Positions 1 through 13,074 of a stretch of 64,000 bases of DNA are shown here, in pieces. The stretch spans positions 372,001 to 436,000 of the forward strand of contig JAQJVL010000322.1 in assembly GCA_035578905.1 (NCBI GenBank). Direction: 5' to 3'. Position 1 is the stretch's first letter. The number at the start of each line of letters is the position of its first letter. Below the pieces are notes generated by a model that was not told where the DNA came from, searched no databases, and worked only from the letters and a program-made list of their open reading frames with translations. This DNA comes from Stictocephala bisonia (lineage: Eukaryota; Arthropoda; Insecta; Hemiptera; Membracidae). The translations under genes and the position numbers were made by a program.

Positions 1-784
1 GTTACTATACTGAAATTTAAATAATATTACTGGCCTCTATGCACATACACTTGCCAAAAGTCAAATATCAGGTGACATTGTCTAACCCTTGTAACCGGTG
101 GTGTGAACCCCATCAACACGCTTCACCCGTCTACCTAAATATAAAAACCCCAGTTGAACTCATGATGCTATGCAAAACGGTTCGCTCGGATCTCACGTCG
201 CGATTGCCTTGACCTCCCTTATATTGTATAATTTTGGTTTCATTAGTCAGTGATCGTGTTTTTTTGTTTCTCAATCACTCTTCTCTCAATCTACTCAGCA
301 TTTTATTCAAAGTAAACTCTAAACCTTGTGTTGTGCTCCTCCAAACTGACCGCTGGACAACATTGACACCCCAGGCCTGGTGGATCCATCTCTACGGTCA
401 TCTCAACTCTCACCATCTCAGTTCTTCGCTTCAAGATATGCACTATTTCCTCTAAAGGTACAGTTGGTTCCTTTTTCATTACTTTCTACTTATAAAACGC
501 ATCTCCCTGTGATCGTTCGTGGTAACGTCTTTTGTATTGTTTCCTCTACTAACGTGCATGTTAGTTGGTCCTCCGAAAAGGCACTAAGCTCTAAAATCTC
601 TCATAACGCCATCAATACTAAATAATTATTGATGGTTTAGTTACTTATATATTAGTTATTTTATTCATATATATTGGTGTTTTTATAATTATTTTATGAC
701 CCCATTGTTCTACCCATATATCGATTTCATGATTAAAAAAACTTCATTCGCTAATTCACATAAGCCTGTAGGCTTTTGTATGAA
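1..784. other. No gene recognised
   Basis: AT-rich sequence. Two short overlapping open frames in 234-625 have no recognisable domain, no convincing start context and no flanking splice pattern. I see no RNA gene or clear repeat. Confidence 0.5.
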
Positions 785-905
785 TCTTTATTCAACAAAG
801 TACCGATCGTCAGCTCCAATTTAGATTCAAACCTTAGCCCCTGTCCTCAGGACCGGAATCTTAACCATTGAAATATTCAGTTCGGTGAGATCATACTTCA
901 AACAT
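785..905 (-). repeat. tRNA-derived SINE fragment (head type C)
   Basis: Read on the minus strand, this has a tRNA-like internal promoter: a B-box-like AAGGTTTGAATCTA (RC of about 822-835) downstream of a weak A-box-like region ending in TTAAGATTCCGG. The same head type recurs at 8097-8172, where the A box is better kept. It is a dispersed tRNA-derived repeat rather than a functional tRNA gene, because no cloverleaf with a paired acceptor stem can be drawn. Confidence 0.55.
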
Positions 906-1980
906 TTATTATTTAAACATTATTGTCAACATACGTTTTTTAAGCAATCATATATATGTCATAAAATATATTCGCTTATTTCAGTTGTGAGCAGCTGATT
1001 AAACTAAATCTCTTTGACACAAAAGAAATTAACTAAGTTCTTGGCTTGGATACGAGCAGGAAGTGACCTACTTGTTTGGGCGAATAAAGTTATATTGGAA
1101 AAGTTCAATGACATTTGGTATATTCCATATGTCGAGTTGAATTTACTTCTGATTAAAGGATTTAATATTATAAGTTTGTTGCCTCATATTACAAATAACT
1201 AACAGTCATAAAAAGAATTGTTAAACGTTGCAAAATGAAGGAAAGAATATATTAATACCCACAGAAGGGTTGTTTTAAGAGTTCTGCCGTTTTGTGATGC
1301 AATAAAATGCCAATGTCACTCACCCTCGTGATGGGTGTCACTTGAGGAACAGACTGACTCTGGCAGATGTCACTCAAGTGCATTTATTTTATTTTATTTC
1401 TATTTAGGAGATTATGTGTGAATACGAAGTCATTTTTATGAATTAAATTAGAACTTGATAGTTTTTATAACATATACCATATTATGCAGGCAAATAAAAT
1501 TATTATTATTATTATCATTATAGATACATCCACTATTTAAGATGTTTTTGCTTTTTTAATGTGGGTCCACTTTCAATTTACATAAACGTTACTTCTTATT
1601 ATTTGTTTTAAATATAATCCAAAATAATTTGTAACCCAAGAGGGGTCACCCCTGCCCGCTTCGCGTGCCAACCCCGTTACTCGCTGCGGTCGTGACACCT
1701 CGGCTTTCGGCCTCGGCATGTAACTTTTAACAGCAATGATCGGTGATTTAACTGTATTCAGTGAAATCATAATATGGAAGTTTATTTCTCGTAGCTACTC
1801 ATTGCACTTGAGTTGCAGCCGATCAAAAGTTTAAATAGAAACACCAAGTTTAATTACTAAGTTACTAACTTTAATAAAGATATTAAACCTTTTTAATACT
1901 ATAAACATCATTATTTACAACAGCTGTTAAAATTTCGTAATAATATATTTCATAACAAGAGTGGAAAGTGGGGGTTTGCA
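906..1980. other. No gene recognised; contains a GC-rich island
   Basis: Mostly AT-rich DNA. An (ATT)n tract lies near 1500-1517. A short open frame at 1014-1202 faintly recalls the LYVP..NLLS-type stretch of Copia polyproteins, but this is too weak to call. The island at 1621-1715 is listed separately. Confidence 0.45.
1621..1715. other. Short GC-rich island with small palindromes
   Basis: About 95 bp is much richer in G+C than its surroundings and dense in short inverted words such as GGGGTCACCCC and CCTCGG..CCTCGG. There is no start codon with a domain. It may be a fragment of a foreign or mobile sequence; the origin is unknown. Confidence 0.35.
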
Positions 1981-2040
1981 TGTTCGAGACCATATGTTTG
2001 AAGTGCGAGACTTGTCGAGCACTTCAAATGGTCGAGAACA
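1981..2040. repeat. Imperfect 60-nt hairpin
   Basis: The left arm TGTTCGAGACCATATGTTTG plus AAGTGC pairs with the right arm GCACTTCAAATGGTCGAGAACA except for a 4-nt bulge and a small swap near the base. It lies directly upstream of the MITE at 2074. It could be part of that repeat or an independent foldback. Confidence 0.5.
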
Positions 2041-2073
2041 TACAAAACACTTTCACTCAGTTTTGAACGATAC

Positions 2074-2242
2074 TTTTCACTACACTACGGAATAAAAACA
2101 GGTGTTGTTGACTGTGGAAAATTTTCGGTTGTAAACAATGTTACTTTCGGTAGTAAACAATAGACAGCTGTTGAAAATATGATGTTTCGCAGGTTGTAAA
2201 CACATAACGAAAACAGCTGAACTCATAGTAGTGTAGTGAAAA
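2074..2242. mobile_element. Small MITE with 15-bp terminal inverted repeats
   Basis: TTTTCACTACACTAC at 2074-2088 is exactly inverted at 2228-2242, enclosing 139 bp without coding capacity. The interior repeats short words (CAGCTG, TTGTAAACA). No clear target-site duplication is visible, so the superfamily is not assigned. Confidence 0.6.
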
Positions 2243-4045
2243 CATCATTCTTTATATTTCAACAGCCGTTACTTTTTTACCAGCTTAAAAACTCTCTTCA
2301 TGATATTCTTATGACTAAAAAACGTACTTTGAGAGCTTCGTATGCCCTTCAGAGTGAACATACAAATGGAAACCTTATTGCACAGCTACGAATAAGTACA
2401 AATTGTTTGACTTCTCAATTGTTAATTATAAAGAAACGAGGGAGGAGTTGCGTTGACAAAAAAACAGATTCCCGTATTATATACATACGGATACTGCACA
2501 AATAGTATATCGTTAATACTTATGGTTGTATACAGTTTAACTTTTAAAATTAAACTAACTGCTACCATCACTTAATTGACAATTTAATGAAAGAGCATCC
2601 CCTAAATTATATAGAATGATAAAAATATTAAAACTTGTATTCTTTTCAATATCTGAACGAGGACGCGATCTCCTCTTTCTACGCAGGTGGCTTCTTTTAA
2701 TTTATATATTGGAAGTTGTTGTAGGAAACTGTATAAACCCATCCTTATAAATGTTGTTGGTTCTCTTATTATTTAAGGCTGCAAGTCTGGATGCTCAAAT
2801 GAATAGATTTGTAGTGCTGATTTGTGCTTTTTTTTAAATTGGAGTATCTTTATGACAAAATTCTATTTCGTATTATTTGTTCCTTCCTAAATTGTGAGTA
2901 GGAGATTTTCCCCATAGAATATGGATAATATTTAATAATATTAAAATAAAATAAATTACAAAAACCTAATTACTTATAAATAGTGTGATGATTTAAGTAA
3001 AAGTGACTATTCTATATGTCTTCAATGATATAATTTATTGGATATTTACCTAAAAATATGTCTCAGGTTTTTTAGTTATTACAGACCAATAAATGTAGGG
3101 GATAGGAAAGCTAGTTCTTAACTAAACCAAAGATTTCGTTCCTTTTTTATTCCTAAGTATAAAAAATACTTCAAACAATGCTATTGGATAAATTGCTATT
3201 TGATTTTCTGAAATCATCATCAATATGCACTAATAAGTTGCAGAAAGGGATGGGGGCAGTATTTACAAGAAAATTTAGAACAGCAGAACGTTTCTTACGT
3301 CTTCTTCTTTGATTGTTTTGGCATTATAAGAAATATTTATATAACACACGTAAGCCTTTAAAATAATAATTGTATTTATGGATATGTGCCTTCAAGCATA
3401 TGAATTATGTATTAAATGATATGTATTTTATATTATTTTCAGATGTACATTGACAAAAAAATAAAAAAGTTGCAAGTAAAAGTAAATATTAAAAGATTAG
3501 GATTATAACTCTGGGTTCTCTTATTTATTTGTTTCCCCAAAAAAACTTTGAATCTTCTTTTATTTGTTTTTAAGACTTATTTTTATAATTTATCGCTAAA
3601 TATAAATTGTCGTGAGTTCTCCACAATACATCATTAATAAATTGTTACAGTTTTATATATCGCTTTTTCATGTCGTGTATATATATTTTCAGTTTAAAAT
3701 ATTTGTTGTACTTCAGTCAAAGTTTTTTTGTAACTTTAAACATGAAACAATGAAACAGTGTAAAATAGTTACAATTAATAAAAATACCACATCAGTCAGT
3801 AAATGTTAATTAATAATAATTACTTTGTTTAATAATTACTAAATACTTATTAAAAAGGATAGAAATTACAATTCATGTAGATGAGGCACTTTTCCTTAAA
3901 GGCAGCTTCCCGCATATAGTTATTTTTAAAACTCTTCATTCTTTTCTTCTAAGAAGTACAAATAATTAATAAAAATGCATCTATCAGAACCATTTATTTA
4001 ATCTGCAATAAACTCCTAATCATTTGTGATTAATGTTTCTTAGTA
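2243..4045. other. No gene recognised
   Basis: AT-rich non-coding DNA with poly(A)/poly(T) runs. The short open frames at 2236-2505 and 3612-3809 have no recognisable domain. Confidence 0.5.
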
Positions 4046-4053
4046 GAATAAAC

Positions 4054-4210
4054 GGATCTTTTCCGTTAATTCACCACCATAACCATAACTTCGAATAACA
4101 TAACGAAACCAAACAACATAACCTAAACAAATCTAACCCAACATGACACAAGATAACCAAACCTAACATAACGTAACCAAAGTAGTGGTAATGAATTAAG
4201 GAAAAGGTAC
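4054..4210. mobile_element. hAT-like MITE, 157 bp, with 8-bp target duplication
   Basis: Both sides carry the perfect 8-bp direct repeat GAATAAAC (4046-4053 and 4211-4218). Imperfect terminal inverted repeats start GGATCTTTTCCGTTAATTC on the left and, read inward, GTACCTTTTCCTTAATTC on the right. The interior is a degenerate run of AACATAACC/TAACC-like words. A longer member lies at 46867-47175, also with an 8-bp duplication. Eight-bp duplications are usual for hAT and P-type elements; the exact superfamily is an inference. Confidence 0.8.
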
Positions 4211-4218
4211 GAATAAAC

Positions 4219-4887
4219 ATTTTTCTGGTATTCATGGGAGTTGTTTGATGAATGGAGTATTTATCAAATAGTTTACGTTTTTGATATAACAACGAAAGAA
4301 AATCAAAGTTAACTTTAAATTTATAAATATTCAACCATCTTCTTATGTTATAAATTTAATAATTGTTGTCAAGGAGTAACAATTTCCATGACGAGGTTTC
4401 GTTTAAAAGTTATTACGTAAATTATTAACATAAATGTCAAGATAATTAAAACTCATGATTTTTATTTTCATATATCAACACTGTAAACTTTCTTAGTAAT
4501 GTCTTCGTGGAGCTTCTGTGCTTCAGAAAATTTAACTCATTTATACTTCATAATTTATCAGCGTTAATAATCTATCTAGGCATGGCTTGAAGATGTCTCT
4601 TTCCAACAAAACTTTAACTCCATTATATAAAATAAATTGACTTTATATTTTGTTATTTAATTCCGATAAATCGTCAAGTTTTCTCTTCATATTCATTAAT
4701 CAATAGCTAAATTCAACCTTAAAGATGCAGGTCCTATGGCAATTTTGAACTTAATTTACATAAAAAAACTCATATTATAATGACAATAAAGGTTCATCCA
4801 TCCTTTACAAGAACTATATTTCAGAAAGAAGCCTTACTCAAGACCCTCTAGTGGTATTTGAATTACATACTATATACTTATGGTCAC
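4219..4887. other. No gene recognised
   Basis: AT-rich DNA with no coding or structural signal that I could support. Confidence 0.5.
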
Positions 4888-5085
4888 TAGTGGTGCAGTG
4901 CTGTAGTCCAGCTACTTGGGGACAAAGTCTTGTGGAGATTGTAGGTGATAGGTTCTGTGATTGGTCCTGCTAGCACCAACATGGTGTCCGCTTAATAATT
5001 GACATCGACCTGGACACTATTAGAGAAGTCTGGGAAACCCGAGTTTGGTTGCAGTTAGTCTGCGGATGTTGTGATTAAAAGAGGA
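4888..5085 (+). repeat. SINE-A copy, head region
   Basis: Starts with a head reading CACTAGTGGTGCAGTGCTGTA, resembling a pol III A-box region, followed by the body words shared by the other SINE-A copies (GGAGATTGTAGGTGATAGG, CACCAACATGGTGTCCGC, GAGAAGTCTGGG, CGGATGTTG). The copy diverges after about 5085. Other copies lie at 13075, 16955, 33535, 40562, 43322, 46480, 48415 and 62983. Confidence 0.65.
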
Positions 5086-7495
5086 ATGAGTTTCGATCTG
5101 TAATTCTTATTGCATTACTCCTTTGAGCAAATAAATTAACACTGCAGTAGACATTGATATACTAATTTGAATTCTAATAGTATTGAATGGTATCTGAGGA
5201 AAACTCTTTTCACATCTTATTATTTGCTGTGTAATATTTTATTAAAGAGCCTATAGATAAAGTGTGGCGTTTATTTTTGTAAAAATGATTCACGGAGTAT
5301 TTTGTTGCTAATTGAACTATAGTACATTCATACAATAAAACATATATATAAACCAATTTCAGTGTTCGTTTTTTAAAGAAAACTCGAAGGAAAGTGAATG
5401 GAGTAACTTAAAATATCTACTGAACTTAACTACAAGAGTGTTTTTATGTATTAAATCCCTAAAATTGTGTATGGGGTCAGAATATTTATCCATCTCTCCA
5501 CATACCTAAATTTTCGATATGAAAACAAATTTCATTGCTAAAAAAGTTTTTTGTGATTAGCTTAATCATGTGCATATTTTATCCATATTATATACTCTAA
5601 GTGTACAGTAATTCTGAGAGCAGATAATTTTATTTCAGATAAAATCAAGTAAACAGTCATTTTTTAACAACTAAACTATTAAAAAAACGACTAGGCTTTA
5701 ATAGTTAATTTCGGATTAAGCCACAGTAAAAGTGTCCGGATCAGCTATTATCCAGGTCCGGATCATGGTTGTCAGACCGTGCAATTATCCGGAAGGTAAA
5801 AGCTGGCGCGCCTTACTCTTTACGTAATTAACCATTCATTATGGCAACACCGCACGCGTGGGTCTGCAGATAAAACACCTGTTCCAAGTGAACAACATGC
5901 AACGTCTTTCCTATACCGTCAGAAATCTGTGTACACTTAGTTATTTAAGTATTTTTAAGGCACGCCTATTAATAAGCTTCATTTAGTGACTGTACATTTT
6001 TATTATTATTGTTTTAAATTATGAAAACGATCAGGTCATGTTTTGGCAGAAGAGCATAACTTACAGTGGTCAGCAGCAAGTATAGTGTACAAAGAAAGCA
6101 AGTGGAATGAAAGGGCGATAGAAGAAGTACTGACCCCCCCGCCCACTCATACACGTACTGTGGTATTGACCCGCCCGCATAGTACATAAATATAAATGTA
6201 ATCTTTGATTGCAGTATTTTTAAGTCTAAATGAAAACGGGTGATAATAAATAGATGAATTTCAAGTTAAAATAATAGACATGTCAAAACACTAATTATTA
6301 ATTGTAGCATTTATTTCTACCAAATAATTAATTATTAAATGTTATTTGGTTTCCTTTGACTATGTTTCCTTGGTGTTTGTTGATTTGTTTATTTATTTTT
6401 GTTTTGTTTGTTAGTTACATTAAGATTACTCATATTATAAGAGATATTTCATTATGATAAAATTATTTGATCTCTCAAATAGCTATATACTAGAGAGATT
6501 AAAAATGTAATATCAATTTAAGAAATAATAAATTATTCTGAATTGAATTGAATTTATATACTGGCACTACTAAACTGTTAAATTCATATAAATTGTTTAA
6601 ATTAATTACGTGTGCTACTTATAGAAAATCTGTATAGTTTTAAGGTCGACCGTTAGAATTTTAAAATAATATAACATTTTGTTTTCAGAGGAATGAAAAT
6701 TAAAAATATACACTTTTTACGGGGATTACAGTTGGTAGACCGCAATTGGACTTGTTGATCATCTAGTTGCTAGGTAAAACCTAACAATTGCTGCCCTTTT
6801 AGTATGTAAAATATCTTAAAATCGTAATTACTAAACATCCTAGTTTTCTAAATTTTTTGCTTTCTATTTATTATATTTTTATAGTAGGAAGACATATTTG
6901 CAGTCATATTTTCACAAAAGTTGGTAATTTTATATTGTTTGATCAGTTAAGACAATGAAGTCAGTAGTCAGCCTAATAGGTTTCCTTTGTTTATTTTTCA
7001 AATCCTGAAATTAAGCTCAACTTGTCATGAAAATTGTTCAGTCAAACACACCTTTATATATGAAATGTTTATTAATTAAGTAAATATATAATAAGAAATA
7101 ATCTCTGGAAACTCATGTTTTGTAAGGAAACGTTAATAATAAATTCATACAAATACTGTTGCATTAATTCTTTACATGAAACATTTTGCTTAAGAGTTAT
7201 TGGGAAAAAACCTTTTGATTTTATGAGTTATTTTAATCGGAAATCCCTTTTATTTAAGAAGTGTTTATAAACACAAAATTATTTTTAGTACTTTAACAAA
7301 CAAAAATTTCTACTGATATTAAATTACGGTAAGTAAAATGAAATAGTTAAATATTATCAATTTAGTATGCCATAATAGTTTAATCTAGTACTATATTGTA
7401 TTTTTTTTCTCGATGAAATCCATCGAAGTATACATGGTAACAGTTTATGTATGATATTTTTTATAAAAAGCCACATATATTGAAGGTTATCTGAG
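5086..7495. other. No gene recognised; one GC-richer patch
   Basis: Mostly AT-rich. The stretch 5725-5900 is GC-richer and contains three TCCGGATC/TCCGG words, an AscI-type GGCGCGCC and a short ATG frame of ten codons. It could be a promoter or a decayed repeat. A (TTGAA)n-like patch near 6540 resembles LINE 3' tails. A two-unit minisatellite piece lies at 6131. Confidence 0.4.
6131..6182 (+). repeat. Two units of the CATACACGTACTGTGGTATTG minisatellite family
   Basis: Contains CTCATACACGTACTGTGGTA between two GACC(C)-rich segments, matching the core of the larger arrays at 14495, 49236 and 60862. Confidence 0.7.
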
Positions 7496-7501
7496 CAGGC
7501 T

Positions 7502-7575
7502 GGAGAGAACAGATAAGCGTATTCAATATCCAGCCATCATTCAGTGTGATGACATCGCTTATCTGTTCTTCCTCC
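7502..7575 (+). ncRNA. Pre-miRNA-sized hairpin (candidate)
   Basis: The 5' arm GGAGAGAACAGATAAGCG (7502-7519) pairs with the 3' arm CGCTTATCTGTTCTTCCTCC (7556-7575). This gives 14 uninterrupted pairs plus a further GGA/TCC clamp, and the loop region has its own CATCA/TGATG stem. The 74-nt size and asymmetry fit a pre-miRNA, but no known family is recognised. A fragment of a palindromic transposon is an equally possible origin. Confidence 0.35.
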
Positions 7576-8096
7576 TCACATTCTTCGTCCGACACAAGAT
7601 GGGCCATTTAATATGATTTAAGTTGTCAAGCCACATTAAGTGTGAACTTAATTATCCACTATAGCATGTTGAAATAGGCCTACTATGGGTGTTTACACTC
7701 ATCGTATAAGTTTGTGACTTTTTTTTTTTTAAGGAATCCATATGGCTTTTAGAGCGTAAAGTTATGTCTTTCACAGAAATAAGGAATTTTATAGTTAATT
7801 AAAAATCAAGTTATTAGCTTCTACAGTAAACAAATAATCCATGCTCGATTAATCAGTACCTAAATAGATTACAACGCTTCATTTAGCTTGTTACATGACA
7901 TTATATATAGTACATATAATGTAAGTATAAAATGTGTGTTATGCAATTAATTTTTAATTATTAAATATTCTTTTATTTATGTTACTCTGATTAGTTCCCA
8001 GACAAAAGTTATTGTATTGCAAAACAGAACAATTGTTATTTCGTTACTTCACCTGCCAGATCACATCACGTTAACCGTACATATTAAACTAATGAA
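7576..8096. other. No gene recognised
   Basis: AT-rich DNA without a supported feature. Confidence 0.5.
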
Positions 8097-8172
8097 GTAC
8101 CAACCATTAGATTCAAACCTTCGACAATTCCTCCACAGTCCAGAACTTTAACCACCGAGTTACAACAATTTT
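8097..8172 (-). repeat. tRNA-derived SINE head (type C)
   Basis: On the minus strand an A-box-like TAACTCGGTGGTTAA (RC of 8149-8162) is followed about 30 nt later by a B-box-like AGGTTTGAATCT (RC of 8109-8120). The spacing and sequences are those of a tRNA-derived pol III promoter. No complete tRNA cloverleaf is formed. Confidence 0.65.
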
Positions 8173-11100
8173 ATTATTTATCAAAATCTTTTATAAAGAG
8201 TGATACACGTATTAGTATCTTTAATTTTTCGTTACATTAAAATGTTCGCTATTATGTAACTAAAATATGTTGGAATATAAATTCAGGATATAAAATCAGT
8301 GCGTAAGTAATAAGATTCAGTAATTATATTGAAACAGTTGAAAACCATTTTATTATAGTGACTACTTTACAATAGTTCTATATTTGGATGAGCCATATAA
8401 TACCTTCAATTACCAAAATATGTAATAGAGAAGCATACAGAAAGAGAAGATTAACATAATGACTGTGAACCAGTTCACCCACCCTACAAACACACTTGTT
8501 TGGCCTTCAAACTTAGCTGTTAGTCGTGGGGAGATTTAAATTTTGTTTGATTAATTTTTTATATTATTTATTTTTTTCTGATGGCTAGAAGCATTATTTA
8601 ATATAATTACTTAATAGGAATTTTTCTTCATCTTAGGATATTATTTACTTGGTTATTTTAAATTATTGTAATTTTTTTTTTTTTTAAACACAATAAATTT
8701 CTAAACCTAAATTGATGGGAAATCTATTTATAAATATTCTGCGATGTGCAAAACCAATTTAATAATATATACTATAATGTTCCCCTTACTCCTGAACGGC
8801 TTATAAAAGTTGGAATTAACTTTAGAATCTGTAAAAAAAATTATAGTTTTCAGCAGTAGAGCATCCGGGAAAATTTACGGAGAGAATATAATCAATCATT
8901 AAGATACGTTTAATCAAATTCTGGCCTTTTAACTATACATTTAAATGGGAAGATATGCTGAGAGAGAGAATAGGATACGTAATTAAATATGTCGTCAATG
9001 TTGTTTGGAATGATGTAAACAAGAAGTAATACCAATAGTAACGTGGTGGGAGAGTCCAGGTAGGAAAAGGAATAGAGCCAAGGGAGCAAAATAGAGAGAC
9101 TAAAAAAGGTTTGGTAATAATCGCTAAAGAGGTTATATAAGGCAAGATAAAACTAAATGTCGAACAACACAAAGATTTCAATAATGATATACACTGCATT
9201 TCAGGTCGACAACAATTTAAATCCTGAAGGCCTTAAGACATAAATGGAACTTAAAAGAACTTTTACCTTTCTTTTATTAAATGTCAAAATGAGATATCAT
9301 GGTGGATTAAATGCTTTATATCATGCACATTATATATTTTCAGACACTTGATGTGAAAGAAAGCAGCTATTAAAACAACTTCAAAAACAAAGTGATGGAA
9401 AACTGTATCCTGCTGTGAAATCATAAACTAAATAAAGCGCTATAAGACTTGGCTATATTATTTATTTATAATATGAGATATGACAGCACTTATATAATGA
9501 TTTTAAAAGCACTAACAAAATAGTTCTTTGAATATGCTTGAAGTTAGTATTAAAACTTTAAAGTTAAACCAAACGTTATTGACAATTGTATTAAGATATC
9601 AGTTTAAAAAATGTTAAAAACAAAATCACTATACATTATAACAAATTATAAATGTATTATATAATAAAAGTATAATTTACACTGTCTTTTACCAAGTATT
9701 ATTCTGAATTAAATTAATAAAAATACTTTAATATGCCCAAGATTTTAATATACGTGTGGGTCTACAACTGATATTATTTATCATAGAAATTAATTGTTTT
9801 GAAGCATATTTTATTAATAAATCACAATATGATGAATAACTATTTCATTTAATATTTTAAATTGAAACCATGTCAAATGTGACATGGATCACATTATATA
9901 CAAAATTTATTTTAGTGATTTTAATTTAATTAATTGAAACACGCTGTAAAATTTTATTCTTGTAACTTTAAATAATTTTACTATGATTAAAGTGTCCATA
10001 CAAGTGTGTGTAAAAGTAATTGTTACGTTAATTTAACATTCAAATTTGTAACATTTCTTTCAGAGTTGAACGGTTTGTGCAGTTAAAAAATGTCACCAAA
10101 TTTTAATTCATAAGGAATGAAGAAGAAACTAAAGTACTTGCTTCACGAAATTAAACAATAATAAGCCTATTATGTAAACTTCGGTTTATTTGAAGGGTTG
10201 ATACTATGGGTATTTTAGTTCACCCCGAATCTCTAGTTGTAAATCAATGTCTCATTAGTGTTTGTTGTTGCAATGCTCGTTATGGTTTAATGTTAACCAT
10301 ATATATTCATGTTTCATACATTTATTGTTCATTCCTTAAACATAATGTTTGTTGGATAAAAAGATGCAAATTTTCTAACTATTAGTTTTTTGTTCTCGTT
10401 AATGAAATAAAAATGCTTTTAACAGTAAACAATTGTTGTTTCACTGTGATTATAAAAATAGTAGAATCCCAAACCAATGGAAAGCTTCATTCTTAAGAAT
10501 AGTTTATGATAAATACTTTTTCACATTAATATGAAAAGCTTAAACCCAAGAAGACAATAGCTTATTATAAGAATATTATAAATATAGATTATCACACAAG
10601 GTAAATGTTCCTGATTTTTTCTATGAGATAATACTATATATTTTGTGCTGAATGGTATTTATTTGATATGAAATTCTAACGATATATGTTGACTGTTGAT
10701 GATATATACTCCCATTAAGTTTCCACAGAGTCGGTTTCTCCTGATTTACGGGCTAACTCTTTGAGGCTTGGCCAAAGTAATACGGGCCGCGCGGTTAACA
10801 ATATCAGGAAACCTCAGTAGTTGCCAAGATATACTTACTTTCTAGTCTAATGTAGAAAGAAACGCTGAATTATTCGTAAAAATATTTCATAATATGAAAT
10901 ATTGAGGCCAAAAGACAAATTATTGATGTTAAAATTAGGGTTTGTCATACAAACCATAATAGGCAAAGAGTATACTAATAGGTTTTATAATACACGATAA
11001 ATTTGAAAAATTACCATTATATGTACTATTACTAACCATGTTTAGGTAGATATAAAATATCAATAAACAGAGAAAAGTAGACTAAATAGTAAACAAATTT

Positions 11101-12100
11101 ATGGTTTGTAAACAATTTAAAATATAAAATTAAATTCACCATACTTCCTCATCAAGGTCAGTTGATATTGCCCTATGATTATTTAAGCACTAATTATCCT
11201 ACAAGATAAAAAAAAAATCACGATATAAAAACGAGGAGTGTGTTTGTTTGATATTTTGTAACCACCAATGTACTGGAACACCACATAGAAGAAAGAAACA
11301 TACACATCCAATAGTGTTGCTAAATGTGTGTTGAGTTGGTATTTCAGGTGGCTATTTTTCGATGTGGCACGGCCAACACCTTTTCAGTACTTCCTTATTT
11401 ACCCTTAATCCATGAGGATTGACGTAATAATAATTACTTCATAAATATGAATGTTTACATAGGCTGTAATCTATAAATAAATAATACTGAGACATTCGAT
11501 GTTGCCATAAAAAAGTAACATCTGTTTATCTGTCTATTTTGAAGCCTTTAAAAATGTTTAATTAAGAAGATGTTATTCGTATTTTATGAAGCATATCAAA
11601 CCTTTTTTACTATTATTATTTTTAGAAGCTGTAATTTAAATGATCCTTCCTAAAATAGATTCTATGGTTATGAGTATAGCGTTTGTCACAGTTAAATAAA
11701 TATAGTGTATTTAACCATAACAATCGACACAAATAATCGAGTAGAAACAATGACTCGATGGATTGTTTTTATTCGATTTTTATTCATCAATTGCTTATCT
11801 TAGTTTTCATCAGGTGTTTCATTTGATACTGAACAGTAAAAACGTAAAAGTTTTTGTTTATCACCATGGCAAATTCCGCATGTAACCAATCGCCACATGA
11901 AAAAACAACGAGATACATACAACAGACCATAATTAATTAACTTACCAAGAGGGTTAGGATGATATAAACCATGAATATCAAACGAGCCTTGAATTATATA
12001 GAATTCCATGATGTATTCAGTATATATCTGTAACCCTAACCATTGTGTCTATGGAAAGAGAACTACAAGTTTAAAACTTTAAACGTTTAAAACATTACAG
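8173..12100. other. No gene recognised over about 3.9 kb
   Basis: AT-rich non-coding DNA. The 10725-10830 patch is GC-richer and has an imperfect TCCTGAT/ATCAGGA inverted word pair; its identity is unknown. Open frames at 8933-9199 and 11800-12009 (minus) have no recognisable domain. Confidence 0.45.
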
Positions 12101-12200
12101 GCCTCTTGCTAGCCTAGTGGTTAGCACATCAGCTACCAATGTAGAGGGTCATAGATTCAAATCCGCGGAGGTTCACTTAAATTTGTCATAGGGGTTTGTA
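12101..12200 (+). repeat. tRNA-derived SINE head (type D)
   Basis: TAGCCTAGTGGTTAGC at 12110-12125 closely fits a pol III A box, and ATAGATTCAAATCC at 12151-12164 fits a B box. The paired acceptor stem of a real tRNA is not present. The tail has decayed. Confidence 0.65.
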
Positions 12201-13074
12201 CTGTTGTCCCTCAAAAACGTATGAGAATATAATGTTAAAAATACCAATGACGTAGTCAATAAATTTTGATTTGCCAATCTTTTCTCTGACGCTGTTTATA
12301 AATTTTGAAATAATGTTTGGAGCTGGTATGTCTTAAAAAAATGTAGACAAGATACAATTATGTGAAAAAAATAAGAGGATACAGTTAAATGTATTTCTAA
12401 ACAATAAATAATGCACAGTATACGTTTTTAACAATCATAACAAAGAACAAGAAAAATGTTAACCTTCAAAGTAAACTATTAAAAAATAAAAGTTGAAAGT
12501 GTGCTAATTACTTCAATTAAATAGTATACTGTATACCCAGATAACTTAATGATGGATTCGTGTATTAGTGTAATTTTATATATTCAGACAAATTTTGTAT
12601 CTCAGGAACTTTTATCTTTATAAGAAGTGAAAGAAGCGTCATGATTCGTCCAGCAACCCATTAATTAATACGTCATTCAAATAAAGCAATCTAAAGAATA
12701 CATACATCTAAATGGATTTATATAAATGTCTAATTACAACAAATCTAGATGGATACGGTTAGGTAGTAATTATATTGTATTCAAATAGATACAGAATTCA
12801 ACATGGAATACGTTTTATTTGAAGAGCCGTTTAATATGTATGTTTTAGCTACTGCAACCCTCCTGGTGTGAATCAAGTTTATTAATGGTTGGTTGTTTGT
12901 CACTCCATGTTTGTTCGTCTGATGATTGGTAATATGTGGGATTCACTGTGGTGATGGACAGTTGTTTACATTTATTTATTCAATCTCAAACGAAACGCCA
13001 GATGTAAATAATGCTGAAAATGAGTACTAACTAGTTTATGAGTATTTATTTCTCATAAACTGTTCTACAAATCA
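12201..13074. other. No gene recognised
   Basis: AT-rich DNA without a supported feature. Confidence 0.5.

Noticed and set aside
1014..1202. Copia polyprotein fragment
   Set aside because: Only a weak resemblance of one short stretch (IWYIPYVELNLL) to the Copia LYVP..NLLS region. It begins at a non-ATG codon and nothing of Copia surrounds it.
12915..12950. Additional hammerhead core (CTGATGA)
   Set aside because: No GAAA segment, no stem II and no complementary stem I follow. Other isolated CTGANGA words (for example 38306-38312 on the minus strand, 57148) fail for the same reason.
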